The notes under the pieces were generated by a model. The model saw only the letters and a list, made by a program, of their open reading frames with translations. It was not told where the DNA came from and did no database searches. From the NCBI RefSeq assembly GCF_016859125.1, contig NZ_CP069338.1:3969501-4033500 (forward strand): a DNA stretch of 64,000 nt. Reading direction: 5' to 3'. Made by a program: the position numbers and the translations under genes. How positions within the stretch are numbered: position 1 is the stretch's first letter; each line of letters opens with the position of its first letter. Positions 1 through 10,130 of the stretch are shown here, one piece after another. Origin of the DNA: Archangium violaceum. GTDB lineage: Bacteria; Myxococcota; Myxococcia; Myxococcales; Myxococcaceae.

Positions 1-698
1 CAGAGACCGGTGGGCACGAAGCTCACGATGACGAGCATCCCCAGGTACAGCCCGAGCGCCTGGAATGACGGGTTGCCGAATCGCACGAGCAGCAGGGGGA
101 GGGCGATGCTCCACGCCAGCGTCATCCATCGCGCGAGCGGGTGGGGGATGAGACGGAGGAGTCCCACGCCGAGACATGGGGTGAACAGGGGCTGAAGCCT
201 GCTCGCGAACGAGCGGTCCTTCTCGAGTGCCCGGTGCAACTGCTCCATGTACCGCTGACGCTCGGCGAGCTGCTCGGCGTTTTCCTCCTGGTGGGCCTTC
301 TGGAGGACCTTCACCTGCTCGCGGGTCTCGGCCTCGGCCTGCTCCCGGGCGCGCCAGCGCTCCTGGTCGTACGCGAGCTGCTCGGGTGTCTGGAGATCCG
401 CGCCACAGGTGGTGCACTCCCGGGTGAAGCGCCCGTTCTCGGTCTGGCACCGCATGCAGCGCGGGAAGTGCTGCCCCTGCGCTTGCGTGTCATCGAGCGC
501 GAGCGGCGTCTGCCCATGGAGCTTGAAGCGCTCGACGTGGGCCTCGGGCACGGCCACCGAGGAGGGCGCCTCGCCGCCGGGTCCCACGACGGACTCGAAG
601 CGGCCACCGTCCTGCAAGCGCACCTGTCCCCCGGCGGGCGTCTTGTCGCCACGCGCGCGCTCGAGGTGCATGAAGCGGGAGAACTTGTTGGAGGACAT
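1..698 (-). CDS. Zinc-ribbon, coiled-coil membrane protein (3' end cut by window)
   Basis: Function unknown. The visible part is about 232 residues. Residues 81-98 hold two CxxC knuckles (C81, C84, C95, C98) that should form a zinc ribbon. About 50 highly charged residues rich in Glu and Gln follow, probably a coiled coil, and then hydrophobic segments from about residue 185 to the window edge, so the C-terminus is membrane-anchored and incomplete here. The ATG at 698 lies three bases after the stop of the upstream AAA ATPase, and its ribosome site (AAAGGAG) sits inside the end of that gene, so the two are surely co-transcribed and probably translationally coupled. I infer a role linked to the ATPase. 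Confidence 0.75.
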   Translation of the reverse strand, partial: MSSNKFSRFMHLERARGDKTPAGGQVRLQDGGRFESVVGPGGEAPSSVAVPEAHVERFKLHGQTPLALDDTQAQGQHFPRCMRCQTENGRFTRECTTCGADLQTPEQLAYDQERWRAREQAEAETREQVKVLQKAHQEENAEQLAERQRYMEQLHRALEKDRSFASRLQPLFTPCLGVGLLRLIPHPLARWMTLAWSIALPLLLVRFGNPSFQALGLYLGMLVIVSFVPTGL

Positions 699-701
699 CG
701 C

Positions 702-2270
<1,569 letters not shown>

Positions 2271-2421
2271 GTCCTGGGTATACCAGCCCGGGAGCGCCTC
2301 GCGCACCAGGGGGGCGGGCGAGCCACTCGAGGGCCACCCCATCTACCTCGGGGGCAGTCGGGTGATGAAGCCAAACATGCCCGTCTGGTAGGTGTGGGGG
2401 TGCTCTTCAGGGAGGACCCCC

Positions 2422-2811
2422 ATGTTCATCGCGGTGCTGTGCGTGTTGCTAGCGATGCTGCAGCCCTTCGTGCTGTCGGTGCTGGCCCGGAGCTCCACCC
2501 GGAAGGCGGACTATCTGCCGAACCCTCGCGAATACAACGAGACGCTCTCCGGCTGGCATCGGCGGGCCCACTTCGCCCAGCTCAACGCCTTCGAGGCCTT
2601 CCCGCCCTTCGCCGCCGCCGTCATCCTGGCGTGGCTGGCCGGCGTTCCCCCGGCTCGCATCAACGTGCTGGCGGTGCTGTTCGTCGTGTTCCGCCTCGCA
2701 CATGCCGCCTTCTACCTCGCGGACAGGTCGAGCCTGCGCAGCCTGGTATGGAAGCTGGCGATGATGGCCGTGGTGGCGCTCTTCGTGCTCGCGCTGGTGC
2801 GCCTGGCCTGA
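2422..2811 (+). CDS. MAPEG-family membrane protein
   Basis: A 129-residue integral membrane protein of the MAPEG superfamily (glutathione- and eicosanoid-linked enzymes in eukaryotes; mostly uncharacterised in bacteria). Visible features are four hydrophobic segments, the FNAFEAFP-like stretch (LNAFEAFPPF) after the first helix, and the R..HA.FY pattern (FRLAHAAFYLAD) in the third. The ATG at 2422 is preceded by AGGGAGG at good spacing; an earlier in-frame GTG at 2392 is less likely. It stands alone, divergent from the AAA gene. No substrate can be deduced. Confidence 0.8.
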   Translation: MFIAVLCVLLAMLQPFVLSVLARSSTRKADYLPNPREYNETLSGWHRRAHFAQLNAFEAFPPFAAAVILAWLAGVPPARINVLAVLFVVFRLAHAAFYLADRSSLRSLVWKLAMMAVVALFVLALVRLA

Positions 2812-2828
2812 AGCCGCGTCGATGGCGG

Positions 2829-3125
2829 CTACTTGAGCACCACCGGGTCCACCTCGGCGAGCAGCTTGGTGACGCGGGCCTCGTCGATGCGGGCGGTGAG
2901 GCGCTCCTGCTCGTGCTGGTCGCGCACCGTCTTGGACAGGCTGAAGGTGGAGCCGACGCTGAAGAGCAGCCCCATGCCCAGGAAGGCCTTCTGCCAGCCG
3001 TCGACGGGCAGGTGGTAGATGCCGAGCGCCGTCACGCCCACGGCCAGGATGAAGGACATCCATGACTGGATGACCCAGGCGCCACTGTGGGTCGGCTGCA
3101 CGGCGGTGGTGTTGGGGCGGGACAT
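2829..3125 (-). CDS. YiaA/YiaB-type two-helix inner membrane protein
   Basis: A 98-residue protein whose central part matches the YiaA/B two-transmembrane-helix domain: W.IQSWMSF, a first helix, a short loop with GWQKAF, a second helix, then SLSKTVRDQHE. The polar C-terminal tail is predicted cytoplasmic. Function is unknown for the family. The gene converges on the MAPEG gene, 17 bases away, and diverges from the LysR regulator, which may therefore control it; that link is inference. Confidence 0.75.
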   Translation of the reverse strand: MSRPNTTAVQPTHSGAWVIQSWMSFILAVGVTALGIYHLPVDGWQKAFLGMGLLFSVGSTFSLSKTVRDQHEQERLTARIDEARVTKLLAEVDPVVLK

Positions 3126-3239
3126 GGTGGACCTCGTGGGGAGTCGCTTCGGTGGAAGCGCGTTGACGGGACACACCCTGCTCCTGTTCCTCGCAAACCG
3201 CATGGAACTAATGGCTCGGCCTTCGATAAGCTCCAGTTG

Positions 3240-4118
3240 ATGATTCAGCTCCAGCGTCTCGAGGGCTTCTACTGGGTCGCGCGCTGCGAGGGCTACGCCC
3301 GGGCGGCCCGCGCCTTCCCGTACCCCATCACCCAACCCGGCGTGCACCAGCAGGTGAAGCGGCTGGAGTCCGAGCTGGGCGTGCGTCTCTTCGAGCGGGT
3401 GGGCAAGGACCGCGTGGTGCTCACGCCACAGGGCCGCGCGCTCTACGAGTACATGGCGCCCTTCTACGAGGGGCTGTCCGCGCTGGAGCGCTCGTTGCGC
3501 TCGGGGACGGTGGGAGGGCGGCTGCGCATCCACGCCTCGGGGCACACGCTGCGCCACCTGCTGCCCCCGTGGCTGCGGCGGTTGCAGGGACAGCGGCCCG
3601 ACATCGAGGTGGCCCTCTTCGAGGCGAAGGTTCCCGCGGTGTCGCTCGTGCGCTCGGGCGAGACGGACCTGCTGGTGGACCACCTGCCCGAGGTGCCTCC
3701 GGACCTCGAGGCCCACCCGGTGGGGAAGACGCGCGCCTTCCTCGTCTTCCCCTCCAACCACCGGCTCGCGCGCAAGGGCCCGGTGAGCCCCGAGCCCTTC
3801 CGGGACGAGCCCTTCATCACCTACAGCTCGGACCCCCAGCTGAGGGACCTGCAGCTCGCGGCGCTCGCGCACTTCGGCGTGGTGCCGCGGCGGATGTACG
3901 CGGCGGACTCCTCCGAGACCATCCTCGGCTTCGTGGCGGCGGGGCTCGGCTATTCGCTGCTGGCCTCGTTGCAGCCTCGCGGGCCGAAGGTCCCCGGCGT
4001 GGTGGCGCAGCCCCTCTCCGAGCCGGCCCGAGAGTTTCCCATCTACGCCGCCTGGCGCAGGAGCAAGCAGCGCAACCCGCTCATCGATGCCCTGTTGGGA
4101 CTCGCGCCGAAGCCGTGA
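3240..4118 (+). CDS. LysR-family transcriptional regulator
   Basis: A 292-residue regulator with the winged helix-turn-helix at about residues 5-64 (YARAARAFPYPITQPGVHQQVKRLE is the recognition region, followed by LGVRLFERVGKDRVVLTPQG) and a periplasmic-binding-protein-like effector domain from about residue 90. I chose the ATG at 3240 because the LysR domain begins right there; the longer reading from 3087 adds unrelated residues. The helix FPYPITQPGVHQQ is unusual in having two prolines where most LysR proteins have S.S..S. Target unknown; the divergent YiaA-like gene is the nearest candidate. Confidence 0.85.
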   Translation: MIQLQRLEGFYWVARCEGYARAARAFPYPITQPGVHQQVKRLESELGVRLFERVGKDRVVLTPQGRALYEYMAPFYEGLSALERSLRSGTVGGRLRIHASGHTLRHLLPPWLRRLQGQRPDIEVALFEAKVPAVSLVRSGETDLLVDHLPEVPPDLEAHPVGKTRAFLVFPSNHRLARKGPVSPEPFRDEPFITYSSDPQLRDLQLAALAHFGVVPRRMYAADSSETILGFVAAGLGYSLLASLQPRGPKVPGVVAQPLSEPAREFPIYAAWRRSKQRNPLIDALLGLAPKP

Positions 4119-4315
4119 GATTTCAATGGACGTGAAGGCGACTGGGACACCGCACGGTCTTCGTCCGCAGGAGTTTGCGACTGCAACGAGCATTGTGAGC
4201 GAACGATGGCGGAGCGGTGCCTCGAGCCCGCGCCCATGACGCGGCATGTCAGGCCCGGTTGTCAGACTGGGTCCATGCCCGTGGGACCGCGCGTCCCAGT
4301 CCCTGGAGGAAGTGC

Positions 4316-4675
4316 GTGAAGAAGATGTCGATATTGCTCGCCGCGTTGTTGCTGGCCCCGGCGCCCGCGCTCGCGGCCGACTACAAGTGTCATGGCAACC
4401 GGGTGGAGAAGAGCGGTAGCACCCAGTACACCGTGCGCACCTCGGGCGCGGATATCACCATCGAGAAGGGGGGCGGCACCCGGGGCCGGGCCGTCAAGCG
4501 GGGCGGCGGCCATGCCGTCGAGGTGGGCGGCAGCACCCAGGCCACCATCGAGAATGGCCGCATCTACAAGGGGGGCTCCACCTGGGCCACCGTGAGCGAC
4601 GCCCAGCGCGTCTACGACTGCCCGGACATCGTGGCCGCCACGCTCTGGGTGCTCGCGCAGAAGGGGCAGCTCTGA
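4316..4675 (+). CDS. Small secreted protein, unknown function
   Basis: Predicted 119-residue exported protein. It starts with a typical signal peptide (KKMSILLAALLLAPAPALA, cleavage before ADYKC). The mature part is short, glycine-rich and repetitive: GGS/GGT triplets recur at regular spacing between beta-like stretches (STQYTV, STQATI, STWATV), suggesting a small beta-solenoid or repeat fold. Two cysteines (after the signal and near YDCPD) could form a disulfide. The GTG at 4316 has GGAGGA five bases upstream, better than the ATG at 4325. No family recognised. Confidence 0.65.
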   Translation: MKKMSILLAALLLAPAPALAADYKCHGNRVEKSGSTQYTVRTSGADITIEKGGGTRGRAVKRGGGHAVEVGGSTQATIENGRIYKGGSTWATVSDAQRVYDCPDIVAATLWVLAQKGQL

Positions 4676-4702
4676 GCGGCCCGGCACGCTTCCTCTCCCA
4701 CC

Positions 4703-4740
4703 GGCCCGTCGTGGAAACCCACGGCGGGCCGTCGTGTTTT
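4703..4740 (+). terminator. Hairpin terminator between convergent genes
   Basis: GGCCCGTCGTGG and its near-complement CCCACGGCGGGCC form a strong stem around a short A-rich loop, followed by GTCGTGTTTT. It sits between the small secreted protein gene and the converging membrane protein gene, so it can serve the plus strand and perhaps both. Confidence 0.6.
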
Positions 4741-4745
4741 CGCGC

Positions 4746-5114
4746 TCACCGCCGACGCAGGCGGAAGCGCCGCGTGTGCGTGCCGGGCCCTGCGGCCTCC
4801 TGGGGCACGTGCTGGAAGTAGGGGAAGCGGAACTCCGCCCACAGCACCAGGTACGCCACGCCGAAGAGCGCCGTGGCCACCACCCAGTACCAGGAGATCG
4901 CGAAGGCGATGCTCACCAGCGCCGCCACCAGGCACGCCACTCCAATTCCCAGCGACACCTCCCGTCTCCGGGGGCTCTCCGACATGGCGAAGCCCATGGA
5001 GATGAGCGATATCGCCAGCAGCGGCCACGCCAGCCCGAATGCTTCCCGGGCATACAGGAGGGCAATCGACAGCAGGAACAATCCCAATCCGAACAGTCCC
5101 AACCCACCGTCCAT
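4746..5114 (-). CDS. Four-helix membrane protein, unknown function
   Basis: Predicted 122-residue integral membrane protein with about four hydrophobic segments (LGLFGLGLFLLSIALLYA; WPLLAISLISMGFA; VSLGIGVACLVAALVSIAFA; WYWVVATALFGVAYLVLW) and a basic C-terminal tail ending RRFRLRRR, which should stay in the cytoplasm. The ATG at 5114 has GGAGGAGGAGG upstream at good spacing. No family recognised; it stands alone. Confidence 0.65.
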   Translation of the reverse strand: MDGGLGLFGLGLFLLSIALLYAREAFGLAWPLLAISLISMGFAMSESPRRREVSLGIGVACLVAALVSIAFAISWYWVVATALFGVAYLVLWAEFRFPYFQHVPQEAAGPGTHTRRFRLRRR

Positions 5115-5306
5115 GAGGTGCCTCCTCCTCCGAGTTTCCAAGTGGCAAGGGTTCAGCGCCTAACATCCGCATCCGTCCACCTCGAGGGGAACGCTCGGCA
5201 TGTCGGGCGCCTGGCACGTCTGGTAGCCCTCCACTATGGTGGGGAGTGAACCTTTCATCCTCCCAGGAACTCACGGGCCTTGCCCCGGGTGCCTACCCTC
5301 GCGGCG

Positions 5307-5825
5307 ATGAGGATGGGAGTCATTCGTCACGTCCTGCCGCTGCTCCTGCTGCTCACGTCCGCCGTGGGCTGCCACCGGGGTGTGCGCTTCGAGGACCAGG
5401 TGCTCAGCAAGCCCGGGGTGCGCTACCACGTGGGCGCGCTGCCGCCCGTCTGGGAGCGGGTGAAGCTCTCCAACAACGATCTCGCCTGGTACACCGAGGA
5501 CACCGGCCATGCGCTGTCGGTGAACGCCAACTGCCAGGAGCACGAGGACGCTCCGTTGGATGTGCTCACCCGTCATCTCCTCATGGGCTTCACCGAGCGG
5601 TTGGAGGTGGAGCAGCGGAAGGTGGTGGTGGACGAGCGAGAGGCGTTGCGCTCACGCTACCGGGCCAAGTTGGATGGCGTACCCGTGGAACTGCTCTTCC
5701 TGGTGCTGAAGAAGGACCATTGCGTGTACGACTTCACCTACGTGGCGCCCCTGGGACGTTACGAAGATCGGGTCGAGGACTTCGAGGCGCTCGTGCGCGG
5801 CTTCCGCGCGGAGAGCGCGTCATGA
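5307..5825 (+). CDS. Lipoprotein at the head of the Mla operon
   Basis: Predicted 172-residue lipoprotein: hydrophobic signal HVLPLLLLLTSAVGC with the lipobox cysteine. The mature part shows no motif I recognise. Its stop overlaps the mlaE start (ATGA at 5822-5825), so it is translationally coupled to the lipid transport genes and may be an accessory periplasmic or outer-membrane component, by position only. In-frame starts at 5307 and 5313 are both possible; a TTG at 5280 is less likely. Confidence 0.75.
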   Translation: MRMGVIRHVLPLLLLLTSAVGCHRGVRFEDQVLSKPGVRYHVGALPPVWERVKLSNNDLAWYTEDTGHALSVNANCQEHEDAPLDVLTRHLLMGFTERLEVEQRKVVVDEREALRSRYRAKLDGVPVELLFLVLKKDHCVYDFTYVAPLGRYEDRVEDFEALVRGFRAESAS

Positions 5826-6673
5826 GGACGGGCCTCGAGTTGCACCACCCGCCCCAGCGTCACGGCCGGCCGGTGGAGACGTCCACGGCGGGCGCCATCA
5901 ACCCCGAGGGCGGCACCCTGCGCGAGCGCCTGACGGTGCGCATGGAGCGGCTGGGCTCGCTCGTGGTGATGACGGGCAAGGTGGCGATGCGCGCGGTGAG
6001 CCCGCCCTTCTCGCCCTCCGCGCTCGTCTACCAGGTGGAGGCGCTGGGCGTGCGCTCGCTGCCCATCGCCCTGCTGACGGCCACCTTCGCCGGCCTGGTC
6101 ATCTCGCTGCAGTTCGGCTTCTTCCTGGGGCGCTTCGGCGTGCAGTACACCGTGGGCCGGGTGGTGGTGCTCACGCTCTTCCGCGAGCTGTCCCCGGTGC
6201 TCATCGCCCTCACCGTGGGGGCGCGCGTGGGCTCGGGCATCGCCGCCGAGCTGGGCTCCATGACGGTCACCGAGCAGGTGGACGCCATCCGCGCGCTCGG
6301 GGCGGATCCGCTGCGCAAGCTGGTGGTGCCCCGTGTGCTCGCCTGCCTCATCCTCATGCCCGCGCTCACCGTGCTGGCGGACGTCATCGGCATGGTGGCG
6401 GGCGCGCTCGTGGTGAATGCGCAGTACGGCATCACCTTCCAGTTGTTCTTCCAGGGGGCGCTGGACACCGTGTTCATGGGCGACTTCGTCTCGGGGGTCG
6501 TCAAGGGCTTCGTCTTCGGTGGCATCGTCGGCCTGGTGGGCTGCTTCAAGGGCCTCACCGTCGAGGGGGGCACCGAGGGCGTGGGCCGCGCCACCACCCA
6601 GACGGTGGCCATCACCTCCGTCTCGGTGTGTCTGGCCGACTTCTTCATCACGAAAATCACCCTCTACCTCTGA
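5822..6673 (+). CDS. mlaE: MlaE-type ABC permease for lipid transport
   Basis: Inner-membrane permease of the MCE/Mla system, which moves phospholipid or other lipids between inner and outer membranes. The protein is 283 residues, near the family norm plus an N-terminal extension of about 25. Hallmarks are the SLPIALLTATFAGLVISLQ segment, FRELSPVLIALTVGARVGSGIAAELG, and the cytoplasmic EQVDAIRALGADP coupling loop that docks on the ATPase. It overlaps the lipoprotein by four bases and ends one base before mlaF, so the genes form one operon. Confidence 0.92.
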   Translation: MRTGLELHHPPQRHGRPVETSTAGAINPEGGTLRERLTVRMERLGSLVVMTGKVAMRAVSPPFSPSALVYQVEALGVRSLPIALLTATFAGLVISLQFGFFLGRFGVQYTVGRVVVLTLFRELSPVLIALTVGARVGSGIAAELGSMTVTEQVDAIRALGADPLRKLVVPRVLACLILMPALTVLADVIGMVAGALVVNAQYGITFQLFFQGALDTVFMGDFVSGVVKGFVFGGIVGLVGCFKGLTVEGGTEGVGRATTQTVAITSVSVCLADFFITKITLYL

Positions 6674-6674
6674 G

Positions 6675-7496
6675 ATGCTCTTCCACCGACGCAAGCCCCG
6701 CCTGAAGTTCCAGCCGCCCCGGAAGGGCGAGGAGCTCATCCGCTTCGAGCACCTGCAGAAGTCCTTCGGACCCAAGCGCGTCTACGATGACCTGATGCTC
6801 TCCGTGTACGCGGGCGAGACGCTCACCGTGATTGGCGGCTCGGGCACCGGCAAGAGCGTGCTGCTCAAGTGTCTGATCGGCTTGCTGCGCCCGGACGCGG
6901 GACGCATCCTCTTCGAGGGGCAGGAGCTCAATGACTTCCGGGAAGAGGACTTCATCGACGTGCGCCGGCACGTGGCCATGGTCTTCCAGGGGGCGGCGTT
7001 GTTCGACTCGCTCACGGTGGGGGAGAACATCGCCTACCCGCTGCGCGAGCACTTCCCGCACATGTCTCCCGACGAGCTGCGGGCGCGGGTCGCCCAGAAG
7101 CTCGAGCTGGTGAACCTGCCCGGCATCGAGGACATGAAGCCGGCGGACCTGTCCGGCGGCATGAAGAAGCGCGTGGGTCTGGCGAGGGCCATCGCCACGG
7201 ATCCGGAGGTCATCCTCTGGGACGAGCCCACCACGGGGTTGGATCCCGTCACGACCGAGACCATCAACCAGATGATTCGTTCCATGCAGAGACAACTCGG
7301 GTGCACGTCCATCGTGGTGACCCATGACATGATGAGTGCCTTCAGCGTGTCCGACCGGATCGCGATGCTGGCCAACCGGCGCATCGTCCAGGTGGGCACG
7401 CCGGAGGAGATGCGGGTCTCCACGGTGCCGGAGGTGCGGGCCTTCCTGGATGCGCGGCGCGGGGAATTCGAGTCGCAGGTGGGGGTGGCGCCATGA
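6675..7496 (+). CDS. mlaF: MlaF-type ABC transporter ATPase
   Basis: ATPase of the Mla/MCE lipid transporter, 273 residues. Walker A GGSGTGKS is at residues 54-61; the Q-loop (VFQGAALFDSLTV), signature LSGGMKKR, Walker B VILWDEPTTGLDP and switch histidine (VVTHD) are all intact, so it should hydrolyse ATP. The first 20 residues are a basic extension. It begins one base after the mlaE stop and its last codons overlap the mlaD start (ATGA). It should act at the cytoplasmic face with MlaE. Confidence 0.92.
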   Translation: MLFHRRKPRLKFQPPRKGEELIRFEHLQKSFGPKRVYDDLMLSVYAGETLTVIGGSGTGKSVLLKCLIGLLRPDAGRILFEGQELNDFREEDFIDVRRHVAMVFQGAALFDSLTVGENIAYPLREHFPHMSPDELRARVAQKLELVNLPGIEDMKPADLSGGMKKRVGLARAIATDPEVILWDEPTTGLDPVTTETINQMIRSMQRQLGCTSIVVTHDMMSAFSVSDRIAMLANRRIVQVGTPEEMRVSTVPEVRAFLDARRGEFESQVGVAP

Positions 7497-8713
7497 GTCT
7501 CTTTGGGAGCACGTCGAAGGAGCAGCGCATGGCGCTGCGGGTGGGCATCTTCGTGGCCGTGGCCATGGGCCTGGCGGGCCTCATCGTCTTCCTCATCGGG
7601 CAGGAGACGCGCTTCTTCGAGAGGGAGGTGAAGTACTACGCCTACTTCGAGAACGTGGAGGGACTGACCGAGGAGTCCCCGGTGTGGCTGGGCGGCCTGG
7701 AGGTGGGCCGGGTGGACGGGGTGAGTTTCCCGTCCAAGCCCGGGGAGCGGCGCCTGGAGGTCAAGCTGAGGCTGAGCGCGAAGCACGCGCAGCGGGTGCG
7801 GATGGACTCGGTGGCGCGGCTGGCCAGCCAGGGCGTGCTGGGTGACAAGGCGGTGGACATCACCTTGGGCTCGCTGGACGAGCCGCCGCTGGAGCCCGGG
7901 TCGGAGATTCCGAGCACATCCGGTGGGGACCTGTCCTCGCTGATGCGCAGCGCGTCGCAGGTGATGGAGGACACGGTGGCGCTGAGCCGCACCGCGCGCA
8001 AGGCGGTGGAGATGTACGCCGACCCGCAGATGGCCGAGGACGTGGCCGCCAGCATGCGCAGCCTGAAGATGTTGCTCCAGGAGGTGGAGAAGGGGGACGG
8101 CGCCCTGCACGCACTCATCTACGACAAGCAGACGGGCAAGGAGGTGCGGCAGCTGGTGGCCAATGCCTCGCGCACGGCGCTGCGGATGGAGAAGGCGGTG
8201 GGGCACGTGGAGGGGCTGCTCGACGAGGTGCAGAACGGCAACGGCACCGCGCACGCGCTCATCTACGGCCAGGAAGGCGCCAGGGCGCTGGGCGAGCTGG
8301 GGGCCGCGGCGGGTCAGCTCGCCTCGCTGCTCGAGGACGCGAAGAAGAACCCGGACGGCGCGGTGCACCAGTTGGTGTACGGCAACGCGGGCAACATGCT
8401 GGCGGACCTGGGGAGCGCCGCGGCGGACATCAAGCAGATCACCGCCATGGTGGCACGTGGCGAGGGCTCGCTGGGCGGCATCATCAAGGACCCGACGGTG
8501 TACGAGGATCTGCGCGAGGTCGTGGGCAACGTGAAGCGCAACCGCGTGCTGCGGGCGCTGGTGCGCTTCGCCATCGATAACAACGACAACGTGCAGTACG
8601 TGGGCCGGCCGCTGGAGTCGCCGAAGGAGGACGAGGGCGCGAGCGGAATCGGCGGCGCGGGAGACGACTCTTCAGAGCAGCCCAAGACCGAGGAGCCGAA
8701 GAAGAATCCCTGA
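7493..8713 (+). CDS. mlaD: MlaD-type MCE substrate-binding protein with C-terminal repeats
   Basis: Membrane-anchored periplasmic component of the Mla system, 406 residues. An N-terminal helix (residues about 17-37) precedes one MCE domain (about 45-120, with EGLTEESPVWLGGLEVGRV). After residue 190 come repeats of about 45 residues keyed by GDGALHALIYD, GNGTAHALIYG, PDGAVHQLVYG and GEGSLGGIIKD, separated by predicted helices. These may build an extended periplasmic tube or stalk, as helical tails do in other MCE proteins. The C-terminus is acidic and disordered. It is the last gene of the operon. Confidence 0.88.
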   Translation: MSLFGSTSKEQRMALRVGIFVAVAMGLAGLIVFLIGQETRFFEREVKYYAYFENVEGLTEESPVWLGGLEVGRVDGVSFPSKPGERRLEVKLRLSAKHAQRVRMDSVARLASQGVLGDKAVDITLGSLDEPPLEPGSEIPSTSGGDLSSLMRSASQVMEDTVALSRTARKAVEMYADPQMAEDVAASMRSLKMLLQEVEKGDGALHALIYDKQTGKEVRQLVANASRTALRMEKAVGHVEGLLDEVQNGNGTAHALIYGQEGARALGELGAAAGQLASLLEDAKKNPDGAVHQLVYGNAGNMLADLGSAAADIKQITAMVARGEGSLGGIIKDPTVYEDLREVVGNVKRNRVLRALVRFAIDNNDNVQYVGRPLESPKEDEGASGIGGAGDDSSEQPKTEEPKKNP

Positions 8714-8734
8714 AACCCACTCCACTCCACTCCT

Positions 8735-8769
8735 CCCTCTCCCTCTGGGAGAGGGTCGGGGTGAGGGTA
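8735..8769 (+). repeat. Interspersed palindromic repeat, copy 1
   Basis: CCCTCTCCC and GGGAGAGGG flank a 3-base loop (TCT), followed by TCGGGGTGAGGGTA. The same core and tail occur at 52899, 52983 (inverted) and 58029 (inverted). It lies just after mlaD and could also act as a transcription end. Confidence 0.75.
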
Positions 8770-8785
8770 TCCGGGCCCTGGGCTC

Positions 8786-9109
8786 CTATCCGTGAGCGAG
8801 GAAGGAGACGAGCAGCGCGGTCACGGCCATGATGGCGATGACGGTGAGCGCCGCGGGACTGCCCCGGAACATGGAGCCGAAGTTCCCATCGGCTGCGTGT
8901 CCTCCCCGGGGCGTCCGCTCGACGACCGCCCGGTCGATGAGGAGCACGGTGAGGCTGGCCGCGAGCCACAAGCCGAAGGCGAGCCACGGCACGGAGGAAA
9001 ACACGAAGCCGAGCACGACTCCCACGGCGGAGATGGCGTACGCGACGACGTAGGCCACGAGTGTCCGGGTGGTGAAGTAGGTGCTGGGGCGGCGGGTTCC
9101 GGTAACCAT
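8786..9109 (-). CDS. Small three-helix membrane protein
   Basis: Predicted 107-residue integral membrane protein, function unknown. Two hydrophobic helices run through residues 18-60 (TLVAYVVAYAISAVGVVLGF; WLAFGLWLAASLTVLLI), then a basic loop (DRAVVERTPRGGH) and a third helix at the C-terminus (ALTVIAIMAVTALLVSFLA). The ATG at 9109 has GAGGAA upstream. It converges on the Mla operon with the palindromic repeat between them. Confidence 0.65.
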   Translation of the reverse strand: MVTGTRRPSTYFTTRTLVAYVVAYAISAVGVVLGFVFSSVPWLAFGLWLAASLTVLLIDRAVVERTPRGGHAADGNFGSMFRGSPAALTVIAIMAVTALLVSFLAHG

Positions 9110-9322
9110 GGCGCGAGTTCCTCTCCCCCTCGTCGCGAAACGTGAGGCGTCACGGGGGGGCGGGCAATCCCACGGGGGATGAGAAGGCGCGCAAATGGGG
9201 GGGCCCGGGAGGCGTGGGCTCATTCGCCCTGTCGCCGTCCCCCATGCCCTGGTGACCGTGGCGCTTCCCGGAGCGGATGGAAACTGCCGCGGGGAGGGGG
9301 TGCCAGGGTAGAAGGTGCCGCC

Positions 9323-10093
9323 ATGGACCTGGAACTGAAGGGCAGATCGGCTCTCGTCACTGGCGGCAGCCGGGGCATTGGCCGGGCCATCGTCACGGCG
9401 CTGGCTCGCGAGGGCGTGCGGGTGTGTCTGAGCGCGCGTGGGGCCGAGGGGCTGGAGGCGGTGGCGGCGGAGCTCCGCGCGTCCGGCGCCGAGGTGGCGA
9501 CCGTGACGGGCGACGTGGCGACCCCCGAGGGCGCGGCGGCGGCGGTGGACACGGCGGTGCGGGCCTTCGGCGCGTTGGACATCCTCGTCAACAACGTGGG
9601 CGGCAGCGGCGGCGCGGGCTCCTTCGAGGTGGCCACGGCGGCGCAGTGGAAGGACGTGGTCGACCGCAACCTCATGGCCTCCGTGTGGTGCAGCCAGCAC
9701 GCGGTGGAGCACATGAAGGCCCGGGGCGGCGGCTGTATCGTGCACATCAACTCCATCTACGGTCGCGAGTACGGCACCAGCGCGCCCTACACGGCGGCCA
9801 AGGCGGGCCTCACCGCGCTCACCAAGGAGATGGCGCTGGACCTGGCGCGCCACCGCATCCGCGTCAACGGGGTGGCCCCGGGCTCCATCCTCTTCCCCGG
9901 AGGCAGTTGGGACCGGCGGCGGCAGGCGCAGCCGGAGAAGGTGGAGAAGATGGTGCGCGAGGAGCTGCCCTGGGGCCGTTTCGGCACTCCCGAGGAGGTG
10001 GCCGACGTGGTCGTCTTCCTGTGTTCGGAGCGGGCCCGCTGGGTGACGGGGGCCACCGTGCCGGTGGATGGTGGACAGGGCCGTGCCTTCTGA
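9323..10093 (+). CDS. Short-chain dehydrogenase/reductase
   Basis: Classical SDR, 256 residues. The cofactor motif TGGSRGIG is at about residues 13-20, NNVGGSG is the variant NNAG motif, the catalytic serine is in HINSIYG, and YTAAK carries the catalytic Tyr and Lys. The C-terminal VTGATVPVDGG is typical of FabG-like and sugar or keto-acid reductases. The lack of a basic residue pattern specific for one cofactor leaves NAD or NADP open. Substrate unknown; the WGR-like gene follows 37 bases later and may share its transcript. Confidence 0.85.
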   Translation: MDLELKGRSALVTGGSRGIGRAIVTALAREGVRVCLSARGAEGLEAVAAELRASGAEVATVTGDVATPEGAAAAVDTAVRAFGALDILVNNVGGSGGAGSFEVATAAQWKDVVDRNLMASVWCSQHAVEHMKARGGGCIVHINSIYGREYGTSAPYTAAKAGLTALTKEMALDLARHRIRVNGVAPGSILFPGGSWDRRRQAQPEKVEKMVREELPWGRFGTPEEVADVVVFLCSERARWVTGATVPVDGGQGRAF

Positions 10094-10130
10094 CTCGGGC
10101 GGGCGCGGGTCCGGCGTGTAGAGTGCTCAC

